DNA from: Gorillibacterium massiliense
Lineage (GTDB): Bacteria; Bacillota; Bacilli; Paenibacillales; NBRC-103111
NCBI RefSeq assembly: GCF_000455485.1
Contig: NZ_CBQR020000133.1
Coordinates: 1 to 45,244 of the forward strand
Length of the DNA: 45,244 nt
Direction of reading: 5' to 3'
Every line of letters starts with the position of its first letter. Positions within the stretch are counted from its first letter, which is position 1. Shown in pieces: positions 26,227-35,027 of the stretch. Position numbers and translations under genes: made by a program. The notes below the pieces were generated by a model. The model did not search any database. It was given only the letters and a program-made list of their open reading frames with translations, and was not told where the DNA came from.

Positions 26227-27369
26227 TTATTCGTAAAATTTGAGGACACGGGCGATGTTCTCGCAGGTGCGTTCCACGTTACGAGGTCCTTCCGCAAGCA
26301 GCTTTTCGATCTCGGCCGCCCCCGGTACGATACCGAATACCGCGTCTATTCCTTCCGTATAGAGGGTATCAATGCCTTCTCCAATATAGCCGGCTATGGC
26401 AATTACCTTTTTGCCCGACTCTTTTGCCGCTCTGGCCACCCCGTAAGGGGCTTTTCCGAACTTGGTTTGAAAGTCAATGCCACCTTCTCCTGTGATTACC
26501 AGATCCGCGTCAGCCATCTTTCGCTTGATTTCCGTGTAATCGATGACAATCTCGACACCCTTTTTCAAGACCGCTTTCGTAAAGATCAGCAATCCGGCAC
26601 CCAAACCTCCGGCAGCGCCTGCGCCCGGAACATTTATCACGTCTTTTTGCAGCTGTTCCTTCACCACCCCGGCATAGTGAGCCAAGGCAGCATCCAGTTG
26701 CTGCACCATTTCCGGTGTGGCCCCTTTTTGCGGACCGAACACATGAGATGCACCATTCTCTCCGCATAAGGGATTGGTCACATCGCAGGCAACGACCATA
26801 TCCACTTGCTGGAGCCTTGGATCAAGTTTCGAAACATCGATGGTGACCAGCTTGTCCAAACTGCCTCCACCGCGAGGAAGCATCTGACCCTCCGCGTCTA
26901 AGAATTTTACACCCAGCGCCTCCGCCATTCCCGTACCGCCATCATTGGTTGAACTGCCGCCGATGCCGATAATAATCCGTTTGATTCCTTTTTCCAGACA
27001 TTCGAGAATCAATTCTCCCGTGCCGTAGGTCGTCGTGATTAAAGGATTTTTGGTTTCCTTCGTCACATGCTGGATCCCGCTGGCCGAGGCCATCTCGATC
27101 GCTGCGGTTTCCCCATCTCCAAGGATGCCGTACTTCGCCGTCACCTTTTGACCAAGGGGCCCTGTTACCTCTTTTGTATAGAGATGACCACCCGAGGCAT
27201 CAACAAGGGATTGTACTGTGCCTTCCCCGCCGTCTGCCATGGGTACGTGGATATAATTTGCATCGGGAAAGACTTTACGCAGCCCTTTTTCCATCGCTTC
27301 GCATACTTCTTTTGCCGTCATGCTTTCTTTAAAGGAATCTGGTGCCAGAACAAATGTTTTCTGTGCCAT
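26227..27369 (-). CDS. glxK: Glycerate kinase (GlxK/GarK family)
   Basis: 380-residue glycerate kinase, type I family, producing 2- or 3-phosphoglycerate from D-glycerate. Family motifs: LAPDSFKESMTAKEVCEAMEKG at the N-terminus, VPMADGGEGTVQSLV, IGIGGSSTNDGGTGMAEALG (about 134-153), GAGAAGGLGAGL and TGEGGIDFQTKFGKAP. The ATG follows GAGGTGAG and comes 23 bases after the GntP-type permease gene, so the two form an operon that imports and phosphorylates glycerate or a related acid. Confidence 0.94.
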   Translation of the reverse strand: MAQKTFVLAPDSFKESMTAKEVCEAMEKGLRKVFPDANYIHVPMADGGEGTVQSLVDASGGHLYTKEVTGPLGQKVTAKYGILGDGETAAIEMASASGIQHVTKETKNPLITTTYGTGELILECLEKGIKRIIIGIGGSSTNDGGTGMAEALGVKFLDAEGQMLPRGGGSLDKLVTIDVSKLDPRLQQVDMVVACDVTNPLCGENGASHVFGPQKGATPEMVQQLDAALAHYAGVVKEQLQKDVINVPGAGAAGGLGAGLLIFTKAVLKKGVEIVIDYTEIKRKMADADLVITGEGGIDFQTKFGKAPYGVARAAKESGKKVIAIAGYIGEGIDTLYTEGIDAVFGIVPGAAEIEKLLAEGPRNVERTCENIARVLKFYE

Positions 27370-27392
27370 GATCTCACCTCATCATAATGATC

Positions 27393-28688
27393 TTATAAAA
27401 GGAATCCGTAGATCAACGTCGCTACGATCGTCATCGTTCCACCAACAATGGCCTCGTAAGGGATAAGTCCCATCCGCTGTTTGATGCTCATCTTCATAGC
27501 GCCGCCAGTTACGTGGAAGTAGTTGCCTTGAGGCAAGGAATCGATGACAGTAGCCCCTGTGTGAACCATAACCGCTGCTGCAAGCGAACCCGTGCCCATA
27601 TTCAGGATAGCCTGTCCAAAAGAACCCGTGGCCAAAATAACGCCTGTTGATGTGGAAGCGGTTGCCGCTGCCATCAAAATACCTGCAATCGGTGCGAGGA
27701 AGGTGCCCGAAATCCCAGATGCTTCAATCAAGTTTACCACCTGCGTGGACAGGTTAGATGTCGAGATTAAACCCGCAATGCCCCCTGCGCCAATCAAAAT
27801 CAGTACGGTAGCTGTCATTCTATTCAAACCTGCTGCCGTATACTCCAAAATTTTGTTTCCTTTCCCCATCGCGAGCATGCCGATAACACCTGCAATCGGT
27901 AGAACATACAAAGCATCGATCTTAAAATTCGCAAGTGCATCGATACCCAGAATCGAACCAATTGGCGTGATCATGAGCAAAATGACGGCAATGAGCGGCG
28001 CAACAAGCGCTCTGCCAAGGGACGGATATTTTGAAGCGTCGAACTCATGCTCTACGGCTTCCTCGTCTGGAACCATGGCCCCTTTCTTCTTAAGCAGCGA
28101 CGCTACGATCACCGTGACGATCAGACCGCATATCGCCGGAATAAACCCGGCAAGCATCACATGGCTTAGATCCAGGCCAAAGCCCCGTGCGGCCGCAATC
28201 GTATTCGGGTTAGGAGAAATAATGTTCCCAGCTTTTCCCCCGCCCGATAGCGCCAGCAGGAGTGCAATCTTTGAAATACCCATCTTGTTCCCTACAGACA
28301 AGGCAATCGGAGCAACGATCAAGACGGCAACGGGAATAAATACGCCAACCGCTGTTATGATCATCGTCGCCAAAGCTAATGCCAATATCGCTCTGCTCCC
28401 GCCAAACTTCTTAACGATGGTTTGGGCAATAGTCTCTGCCGCCCCTGATTCCATCATCACACCTGCCAATACCCCTGCGGCGAGCACCCGGATGACCGTA
28501 CCCATAACACTCTGAGTCCCCGTTACCAGCATGCTAACCGTTTGTTCCAGGTTAGCGCCGCCGATTAAAGCGCCTACAATTGCACCTGCAAACAAAGAAT
28601 AAACAGGATTCAACTTTCTTAAAATCAGAATGATCGCAATCGCCAGCCCCGCCAGTGCACCAATCCAACTGATCGTTAACCCTTCCAT
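27393..28688 (-). CDS. GntP-family sugar-acid permease
   Basis: A 431-residue proton symporter with 12 or more helices. GntP-family markers are GALAGLAIAIILILRKLNPVYSLFAGAIVGALIGG at the start, SGGGKAGNIISPNPNTIAAARGFG in the middle (GntP family loop) and GATVIDSLPQGNYFHVTGGAM near the end. The frame extends 34 codons upstream, but ATG 28688 has GGAGGG eight bases before it and a normal N-terminus. It is co-transcribed with glycerate kinase. Neighbours suggest glycerate rather than gluconate as substrate; that is an inference. Confidence 0.9.
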   Translation of the reverse strand: MEGLTISWIGALAGLAIAIILILRKLNPVYSLFAGAIVGALIGGANLEQTVSMLVTGTQSVMGTVIRVLAAGVLAGVMMESGAAETIAQTIVKKFGGSRAILALALATMIITAVGVFIPVAVLIVAPIALSVGNKMGISKIALLLALSGGGKAGNIISPNPNTIAAARGFGLDLSHVMLAGFIPAICGLIVTVIVASLLKKKGAMVPDEEAVEHEFDASKYPSLGRALVAPLIAVILLMITPIGSILGIDALANFKIDALYVLPIAGVIGMLAMGKGNKILEYTAAGLNRMTATVLILIGAGGIAGLISTSNLSTQVVNLIEASGISGTFLAPIAGILMAAATASTSTGVILATGSFGQAILNMGTGSLAAAVMVHTGATVIDSLPQGNYFHVTGGAMKMSIKQRMGLIPYEAIVGGTMTIVATLIYGFLL

Positions 28689-28773
28689 TTGTGTTCCCTC
28701 CATGGTGTTTTTGAATACGCTTTCAGTATATCTTCCGTGCTTAAAATTTGATATTGATAGAAAGACTAAATTT

Positions 28774-28791
28774 ATTATGCATTTGCACAAT
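28774..28791. promoter_or_regulatory. Palindromic operator upstream of the GntP-type gene
   Basis: On the minus strand ATTGTGCA-AA-TGCATAAT, one mismatch from a perfect palindrome and 16 of 18 bases identical to the site before the CdaR-type gene; the flanking TC and A also match. TTGCTT lies directly upstream in a -35 position, so the site would fall between or over the promoter elements. Confidence 0.65.
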
Positions 28792-28904
28792 GAAAAGCAA
28801 TCGGACCTTTAAAGGGTAATCGTCGCAATGGACTTTTCCTTAAGCCTCCGGGTACGGTCCAGCTCATCTCCTTGTATTTTTACCGGGTTGAAATAAACTA
28901 TGCC

Positions 28905-28961
28905 AAAAAAGAGCTCGATCTCTTCAAATAGAAATGTCTACTTGAACAGAATGAGCTCTTC
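28905..28961 (-). terminator. Terminator of the first MFS gene
   Basis: AAGAGCTC / GAGCTCTT outer stem and TTCAA-G-TAG / CTA-T-TTGAA inner stem, followed on the minus strand by six T. The remaining parts of 28689-29018 hold the GntP promoter/operator and no gene. Confidence 0.75.
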
Positions 28962-29018
28962 ATAATACGAAATGATCCATCCCATGGGGGTTTATCGAAT
29001 ATAATGGCGATAAAATTC

Positions 29019-30179
29019 CTAGGCTTCGCGGGAGCGGGTGTAAAAGCGGGTGCCGAGGAAAAGGATGGCAGCCAGGAGCGACATGGCGGCAGCGAAGCCG
29101 TACATGCCGGGGCCAGCCCAGCGTTCCTCGAACCAACCGCCGATGACGCCGCCGGCGAGACCGGCTAAGCCCGTGAATACCGAGGCGTAAAGCGACATGC
29201 CTGTGGAGCGCAAATGCTCCGGTACGAGCCGAACCACATATTGAATCGCCACCAGTAGGAAAGGCGCGTAAGTAAAAGCGTGTGTCAGCTGCAAATACAT
29301 AAGCGCTGTCGGATCCTTGACGACGATGTACAAGCTCCACCGCAGCACATACAGAAGCGAGATTACCCCAAGCATCGCCAGTTCATGAAACCGGTTCAAA
29401 TAGCGGTTCAGCCAAATAAAGACTGGGACTTCGCATATCCCGACTAACGCCCAGCCGAAGCTAACCATGCCAGGGGATGCTCCCATCGTTTGATGATAGT
29501 AGCCGAACAACGCGTCATGCATGCGATGAGGCGTCGAAATGATGAAGATCATAAAGAGAAACCAGAGAAACTCCCGGTTTGCGGCCAATGATTTCATGGA
29601 GGCCATGGTAAGGGCTGGACCTTCCCCCGCCTTATCCCGCAAAAAGAGCAGGAGCACAAAGGGAATCACCCACATGCCCCAATAAATATAGCGGAAATTG
29701 TCCACACCGCCGACGAGCGGCAGGAGCGAGGCGGAAATAATGGCAAAGGCGAAAAAACCGAGGGAACCGAATAAACGGATGGTTCCGTAAGGCGAGCCGC
29801 TTTCCGCGGCGGTTTTAACCGACAGGCTGTCAAGCAGCGGACTCGCCGGCCCATAGAAGAAGAAAAGCAGCGCGGTAAACAGAAAGATCGGAATGTAGCC
29901 ATTGGCAAGAAAAAGTCCGATACTCGACAGAAAGGTTAGGCCGTACAGCAAGTAGATGATGGCTTTCAGCGAACGGAAGCGGTCGCTCAGGTAGCCCCAT
30001 ACCGGCTGCACAAACATGGCGGCAAAGGGACCGGCCATGAGGAAAAAGCCGATCTCGGCGCTGCTGTATCCCTTTTTAGCTAAATATAAAGGGAGCAGCG
30101 GAGTCAGGACGGAGTGGAATGCGTAATACATAAAGTTAAGTCCGCGGATTATGGTGATTTGCCTGTTCATGTTATTCAA
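29019..30179 (-). CDS. MFS transporter, PPP/LacY-like subfamily
   Basis: 386-residue membrane transporter with 12 helices. The N-terminal half has GLNFMYYAFHSVLTPLLPLYLAKKGYSSAEIGFFLMAGP followed by the loop WGYLSDRFRS (the G-x-x-x-D-R motif A of the family). The second half has MFGFAAAMSLLAAILFLGTR-type end helices. It resembles 3-phenylpropionate permease-like MFS proteins; the substrate is unknown. TTG at 30179 lies after AGGAG; ATG 30170 is in frame but 14 bases away. A related MFS gene is at 35028. Confidence 0.85.
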   Translation of the reverse strand: MNNMNRQITIIRGLNFMYYAFHSVLTPLLPLYLAKKGYSSAEIGFFLMAGPFAAMFVQPVWGYLSDRFRSLKAIIYLLYGLTFLSSIGLFLANGYIPIFLFTALLFFFYGPASPLLDSLSVKTAAESGSPYGTIRLFGSLGFFAFAIISASLLPLVGGVDNFRYIYWGMWVIPFVLLLFLRDKAGEGPALTMASMKSLAANREFLWFLFMIFIISTPHRMHDALFGYYHQTMGASPGMVSFGWALVGICEVPVFIWLNRYLNRFHELAMLGVISLLYVLRWSLYIVVKDPTALMYLQLTHAFTYAPFLLVAIQYVVRLVPEHLRSTGMSLYASVFTGLAGLAGGVIGGWFEERWAGPGMYGFAAAMSLLAAILFLGTRFYTRSREA

Positions 30180-30288
30180 TATTGCTCCTGTTCTTATATT
30201 GCGAAATTTTCCGGTTCATTCCTTCCATTCTAGCGAATCCTCCGTTAATAGCAACAGGTTTTTCCATATTATTTAGGTAAAAAACCCT

Positions 30289-30317
30289 TTGTCCCTTCCC
30301 GTAAAATTGGGTAAGAT
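30289..30317 (+). promoter_or_regulatory. Promoter of the DUF4015/dehydrogenase operon
   Basis: TTGTCC, 17 bases, TAAGAT, 77 bases before the start. Confidence 0.5.
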
Positions 30318-30393
30318 GGTAATGCATCCTTAAAGATGCTTACAAATCAACGAACCACTAAGCTAAGCATGACATCGCTAGGGAGAGAGAGAT

Positions 30394-31572
30394 ATGGACA
30401 ATTTATTGGCGGCACTGTTAATGGTATGGGGAAACTTGTCGGGGGCGAATCCCGACTTGACGATGGAGCAAGTTGCCGCTGCCGCACTCACCCCACCACC
30501 CGCCATCGCAGTGGACAGTCAAACGCCGCCGGCTGATGGCACCGATCCTTTGCGGCCCGTGAACAAAGTCGATCCGCAAAAAGATGCCCCAAAAATCAAA
30601 GGCATTTATTCCACGGCTTATAGCGCCGGCGGAGCACGTTTTACCGATCTCGTCAAACTGCTCGACGATACCGAGCTTAACGCCATGGTCATCGACGTCA
30701 AGGACGATCTCGGCTGGATCACCTATAAAACCGGCAATCCGGACCTGGAGGCAACGGGAGCGGAGAAAAATTTCATCCCGGATATTCATAAGGTCATGAG
30801 CACGCTGCAAGAGCACGATATTTATCCGATCGCCAGAATCGTCGTTTTCAAAGATTCCATATTGGCGGCGAAAGAGCCGGCCCTCTCCTTTGTCAATCCG
30901 GACGGGGCGTTGTGGAAAAACAGCAAGAAGGACAGCTTCGTTAACCCTTACAACAAGAATGTTTGGGATTACAACATTGAAGTCGCCAAAGAAGCTGCCA
31001 AAGCCGGCTTCAAGGAGATTCAATTCGATTACGTCCGGTTTGCCGAAGGATTTGAAACCCGGGCGGACGTTTTGAAGTATACCAAAGACGATCGAACCCG
31101 GATCGACGCCGTCTCCGAATTCGTCAAATACGCTAGAGAGCAATTGAATCCCCTTGGGGTTAGGGTTTCTGTCGATATTTTTGGCTATGCCGCTTCTGTA
31201 CCTGCTGCTGAAGGGATCGGCCAGGATTTTCAGAAAATATCCGAGAATGTAGACGTCATCAGCCCCATGATCTATCCCAGCCATTACGGCACTGATTGGT
31301 TCGGCTCCAAGGTTCCCGATGCCGCTCCTTATAAGACCATCGACGGCGCCAGCAAAGACACGGAGAAGAAGTTGGCTCCTCTGAAGGAATTGAAGCCTGT
31401 TGTCCGGCCTTGGATCCAGGACTTTACCGCCACCTGGGTGCCCGGTCATATTACCTATAGCGCCAAACAGGTTGATGACCAAATTCGCGCCTTGAAGGAT
31501 AACGGCGTTGAAGAATTTCTTCTCTGGAACTCCAAGAATAGATATACAGCCGGTGTCGATTATACGCCGTAA
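30394..31572 (+). CDS. Putative glycoside hydrolase, DUF4015-type barrel protein
   Basis: 392 residues. The segment from about residue 68 is a TIM-barrel: IKGIYSTAYSAGG, LNAMVIDVKDDLGWITY, YPIARIVVFKDS, EIQFDYVRFAEG, VSVDIFGYAAS, DVISPMIYPSHYG and EEFLLWNSKNRY in strand order, which is the pattern of the DUF4015 putative glycosyl hydrolase family. Acidic residues at strand ends (Asp in VIDVKDD, Asp in FDYVRF, Asp in SVDIFG) are candidates for catalysis. The first 65 residues are Pro/Ala-rich with only a weak hydrophobic start, so export is uncertain. GGGAGAGAG precedes the ATG. It is followed 27 bases later by the broken dehydrogenase in the same operon. Confidence 0.82.
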   Translation: MDNLLAALLMVWGNLSGANPDLTMEQVAAAALTPPPAIAVDSQTPPADGTDPLRPVNKVDPQKDAPKIKGIYSTAYSAGGARFTDLVKLLDDTELNAMVIDVKDDLGWITYKTGNPDLEATGAEKNFIPDIHKVMSTLQEHDIYPIARIVVFKDSILAAKEPALSFVNPDGALWKNSKKDSFVNPYNKNVWDYNIEVAKEAAKAGFKEIQFDYVRFAEGFETRADVLKYTKDDRTRIDAVSEFVKYAREQLNPLGVRVSVDIFGYAASVPAAEGIGQDFQKISENVDVISPMIYPSHYGTDWFGSKVPDAAPYKTIDGASKDTEKKLAPLKELKPVVRPWIQDFTATWVPGHITYSAKQVDDQIRALKDNGVEEFLLWNSKNRYTAGVDYTP

Positions 31573-31599
31573 AGATTGCACTCGCACAAGGAGGCCCTC

Positions 31600-32562
31600 A
31601 TGAATCCCGTCATCATCACTGCTGTCACCCATATGGATCTTCAACCGTTGATTGACGCATGGCCTCAAGATTTGCATGATTAGACCGAATTCCGCTGGTT
31701 GCGGCCAAAATCTTTTTCCTTGGATGAATTGCGGGATGCGGATGTTCTCATCAGCACCGGGCGGCTATCTCAGGAAATGTTGGATGCCGCGACCTCCGTC
31801 AAATGGATTCAGTGCTTTTCCGCCGGGGTCGACCGTTTGCCCCTATCATCCATTGCCGAACGCGGCATTGTCCTCACCAATGTTTCCGGCATTCATGCGG
31901 CGATTATGAGCGAGCACGCCATCAGCCTGATGCTGGACTATGTGCGCAATGTGCCGCTCTTCCTCGACCGGCAACGGGCATGCAAATGGGATAGCTCTAT
32001 CTCTACTGGCGAGCTATGGGGCAAGACGCTGGGAATCATCGGGACCGGACAAATCGGCCAAGAGCTTGCCCGCAAAGCCCAAGCTTTTGATATGCGCGTG
32101 CTGGGCCATAACCGAAATGGAGGAAAACCGGCTCATTTTGACGAGATTTATCCCGGCGAAGATGGCTTGAACCGGCTATTAGCCGAAAGCGACTTCGTCG
32201 TCGCTCTCATCCCCGGCACACCGGAAACAGAGCATTACCTAAGGCTCTCCCACTTCCGAAGAATGAAACCTGGGAGCTACTTCATCAACCTCGCCCGAGG
32301 CAGCGTTGTGGCAGAAGAGGATATGATCGTGGCACTACAAGAAGGGTCTCTTGCCGGAGCTGCACTTGATGTATTCGCCGTAGAACCGCTGCCCGAAAGC
32401 TCTCCCCTGTGGACGATGGATCAAGTGACCATCACCCCCCACATATCCGGCAATACGCCCCGTTATGTGGAGCTGGCCGGCAGCATCTTATTCAGCAACC
32501 TGCGCCGCTACCTGGATGGCCGTACGCTGGATAAGGTCGTCGATCCATCTGTCGGGTATTAA
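31600..32562 (+). pseudogene. D-2-hydroxyacid dehydrogenase interrupted by in-frame TAG
   Basis: A full-length NAD-dependent 2-hydroxyacid dehydrogenase frame (about 320 codons) starts at ATG 31600 with a perfect AAGGAGG. The first 27 codons read MNPVIITAVTHMDLQPLIDA and end QDLHD, then TAG at 31681-31683. The same frame resumes TEFRWLRPKSFSLDELRDADVLIS and continues unbroken to 32562. The rest looks functional: NAD loop GIIGTGQIGQE, LARGSVV (catalytic Arg), the Glu in FAVEPLPESSPL and His in TPHISGN. Reinitiation at TTG 31699 would lose the first 33 residues and has no SD. It is either a recent nonsense mutation or a sequencing error. Confidence 0.85.
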
Positions 32563-32573
32563 AGTCTAAACAT

Positions 32574-32615
32574 AAAAAAGCCCTTCGTCCGGAAGAACCG
32601 GAACGAAGGGCTTTT
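32574..32615. terminator. Bidirectional terminator between dehydrogenase and pfkA
   Basis: AAAAAAGCCCTTCGT / ACGAAGGGCTTTTT with an inner CCGG / CCGG pair, located between convergent genes. Confidence 0.9.
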
Positions 32616-32626
32616 TGCTGATGAAA

Positions 32627-33592
32627 TTATTGGGAAAGACGAAGAGCCAGTTCATAAAGATCCATCTTGAACGGCTTCTTGGTGTTAACCACCAAGTCGA
32701 TATCGGTAGTAACCAGTTGACCGTTGATGATGCCACAGGCTTTGCCGGATTCGCCTTCAAGAAGCTTGCGCACGGCGAAATCCCCTAAACGGCTGGCAAG
32801 AACGCGGTCGGAAGGAGTAGGAGCCCCGCCCCGCTGCACGTGGCCAAGCACCGTGACGCGAATATCCTGGCCGTTGTATTCGGTGATTTGCTGGGCAATG
32901 TCTTCGCCGTGGCCGACACCTTCGGCGAGAATGATAATGCTATGCCGTTTCCCTGATTTGAAGCTGTCTCTCATCCGATCGGCGACTTCCTTCAGATCGA
33001 AGGGAACCTCCGGAACGAGAATCGATTCTGCGCCGCTGGCAAGGCCGGCGAGCAGTGCGATATCGCCGCAGTGGCGGCCCATGACTTCCACCACGGAAGC
33101 CCGTTCGTGGGAAGACATCGTATCCCGCAGCTTGTTGATGGCATCAACAGCTACGGTAACCGCGGTATCAAAGCCGATGGTGTAATCCGTGAAAGAGATG
33201 TCGTTATCGATGGTGCCCGGAAGACCCATGGTGCGGATGCCCAACTTGCTCAGCTTGTTCGCTCCTTGGTAGGAACCATCGCCGCCGATGACAACCAGTG
33301 CGTCGATGCCGCGTTTTCTCAGGTTATCGGCAGCCAATTGTTGACCTTCCGGCGTCATCATTTCCTTGCAGCGGGCCGTTCCGAGAATGGTGCCGCCACG
33401 TTGGAGAATATCTCCGACGCTGCGCAAGTCCATCTCTTGGATTTCTTCGTGAATCAGGCCGTAGTAGCCTTTTTGTACGCCGTATACCTTTAATCCGTGG
33501 TACAAACCGCTGCGGACAACTGCGCGAACGGCGGCATTCATTCCTTGGGAGTCTCCTCCACTTGTTAAAACAGCGATCGATTGAATAGTCAT
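32627..33592 (-). CDS. pfkA: ATP-dependent 6-phosphofructokinase
   Basis: 321-residue PfkA, converting fructose 6-phosphate to fructose 1,6-bisphosphate in glycolysis. ATP-site loop LTSGGDSQGMNAAVRA at 10-25 (SQG where E. coli has APG), GGDGSYQGANKL, the catalytic PGTIDNDI, EVMGRHCGDIAL and GHVQRGG for substrate binding. The ATG follows AGGAGG. It sits alone with a terpene synthase gene upstream on the same strand (49-base gap containing hairpin GACGGC / GCCGTC and palindrome TTCACAAGTGAA), not in the acc-pfkA-pyk arrangement common in Bacillus; whether it is the only pfkA in the genome cannot be told. Confidence 0.95.
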   Translation of the reverse strand: MTIQSIAVLTSGGDSQGMNAAVRAVVRSGLYHGLKVYGVQKGYYGLIHEEIQEMDLRSVGDILQRGGTILGTARCKEMMTPEGQQLAADNLRKRGIDALVVIGGDGSYQGANKLSKLGIRTMGLPGTIDNDISFTDYTIGFDTAVTVAVDAINKLRDTMSSHERASVVEVMGRHCGDIALLAGLASGAESILVPEVPFDLKEVADRMRDSFKSGKRHSIIILAEGVGHGEDIAQQITEYNGQDIRVTVLGHVQRGGAPTPSDRVLASRLGDFAVRKLLEGESGKACGIINGQLVTTDIDLVVNTKKPFKMDLYELALRLSQ

Positions 33593-33641
33593 GTTATGTG
33601 CCTCCTAGATCTTCACAAGTGAACGACGGCTTTGCCGTCTC

Positions 33642-34730
33642 CTAGTGCTTGTTTCGAAAATCAATGCGAATCCAGATACTGTTCGCCAGAAAAAACAGCC
33701 GCGTCAACGGACTCTTGTGCATAAGCTTTGCGGATATGCGGCGAACCTCTGGTTGCTCTCGAACCTTGGGGTCGGAAAGATAAAGTGCAAGCAAGCCTTC
33801 GATGATCATGCGGTGAAACTGGGGAGCCGGCAGCCGAGTGACCGCCTTGCGCGCTTCCATAACGATTGCGGCGATACGTTCAACCGTTTCAGTCCGATTT
33901 TGATAATAAAAGCAAAAGTTCAAATCCCCGCCGATCCGATCTTCTTCCTGGTCGATTAAGTAATCGAGAAGAATATGCAGTCCGGTCACATATGGAAAAT
34001 AAGCGTCCAGGATCGTCTCTCCCTCTTCCGGTTTCAAAGCCGGGTCCGATGCTGCCAGAAACAGCATGAACATGCCGAGTGTAGAGCCGGTTGCAGCCGC
34101 AAATTCATTCCAGTATATCTCGGGGTAATTTGTTTTATGGTGATCCCACCAAGTCATGAGCGCTTCCTCCCGCAAATCCTTGCGGATATGCTTATAGACC
34201 TGGAGGTCGCAATACAAGGAGACAAGGTAGTGAATCTTTTCCTCCACGAGAGGATAAGAGGGCAATCGGCTGATGCAAGAACGGCAGGTTTCCACCAAAG
34301 CCGTCAAATAGCCGCCGTCTTCTTTTTCATCGCGAAAAGCATAATAATCCGCAAGCTCCGCTGACGGAGTAACCGCATCCAGCATGGCTTGATGCAATCT
34401 GCGGAAATCCTCTGGATCGAGTGATGTGCTCCGGTCGCAAAGATTGTCCAGATAATCGCTTATCGTCTGAAAAGCTACGATGAGAGCCAGGAGGACGTCC
34501 TTTTGCGCCGGATTAGCGCAGGCGTAGACGGATCCGCCCTGACAATGAAATTTTTTCGTATCGATACTGGCTATAGCTTGGGAGCGAAGCTCGGCATCGG
34601 GGATGCGTTCCGCCAGATTTCGCCATTCGTTCAAAGCCGTGCGCACTCCTGGCAGTGTATGCCGGTATACCCGCCGCATCAAGCTGAACGAATTCCTTGG
34701 ATAATCGAGATTCGTGTTTGTCCGGTTCAA
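33642..34730 (-). CDS. DUF2600 terpene synthase, tetraprenyl-beta-curcumene synthase-like
   Basis: 362-residue cytosolic class IB terpene synthase of the YtpB/TbcS family (DUF2600). In Bacillus these convert heptaprenyl diphosphate to tetraprenyl-beta-curcumene, the precursor of sesquarterpenes. The aspartate-rich metal motif SDYLDNLCDR is at 91-100, with CQGGSVYACANP before it and TGLHILLDYLIDQEEDRIGGDLNFC later; both regions are diagnostic. TTG at 34730 lies eight bases after GGAGG. No cyclase partner is adjacent. Being upstream of pfkA on the same strand, the two may be co-transcribed. Confidence 0.88.
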   Translation of the reverse strand: MNRTNTNLDYPRNSFSLMRRVYRHTLPGVRTALNEWRNLAERIPDAELRSQAIASIDTKKFHCQGGSVYACANPAQKDVLLALIVAFQTISDYLDNLCDRSTSLDPEDFRRLHQAMLDAVTPSAELADYYAFRDEKEDGGYLTALVETCRSCISRLPSYPLVEEKIHYLVSLYCDLQVYKHIRKDLREEALMTWWDHHKTNYPEIYWNEFAAATGSTLGMFMLFLAASDPALKPEEGETILDAYFPYVTGLHILLDYLIDQEEDRIGGDLNFCFYYQNRTETVERIAAIVMEARKAVTRLPAPQFHRMIIEGLLALYLSDPKVREQPEVRRISAKLMHKSPLTRLFFLANSIWIRIDFRNKH

Positions 34731-34964
34731 GAAGAGAACCTCCGCTTACATTCTGATTCCCGCAAAATGAACCGTCGCATAACTGGCGAAAAAGCCGCTA
34801 AGCATGACGACATTCCGAGGGAACTCTTTTATCATAAAGGAAAACGGGCAGTCATGCAAAAAACGGGGAAACAAGCCGTGTCATACGTTCTGCCGAATCC
34901 ATCATCTGATATACGTTACCATTTCACGACCTTACTGCCTGTAATCTTTTTCATATGATGACTT

Positions 34965-34990
34965 TTATCAAACTGATAATATGATATACT
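34965..34990 (+). promoter_or_regulatory. MFS promoter with palindromic operator
   Basis: Perfect inverted repeat TTATCA-AAC-TGATAA (34965-34979) ends five bases before the -10 TATACT (34985-34990). This is a classic place for a repressor site. The -35 is poor. The rest of 34731-34964 shows no gene. Confidence 0.5.
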
Positions 34991-35027
34991 ATTGCCTTAC
35001 GTCAATACGAAAGGTCGCCAGTTCATC

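Noticed and set aside
30418-31677. 419-codon minus-strand open frame opposite the DUF4015 gene
   Set aside because: Antisense shadow; the plus-strand barrel motifs and SD identify the real gene.
31681-31683. TAG as a recoded amino acid (pyrrolysine-like readthrough)
   Set aside because: The position is not catalytic in this enzyme family, no recoding element is visible and such decoding is not expected in this group; mutation or error is simpler.
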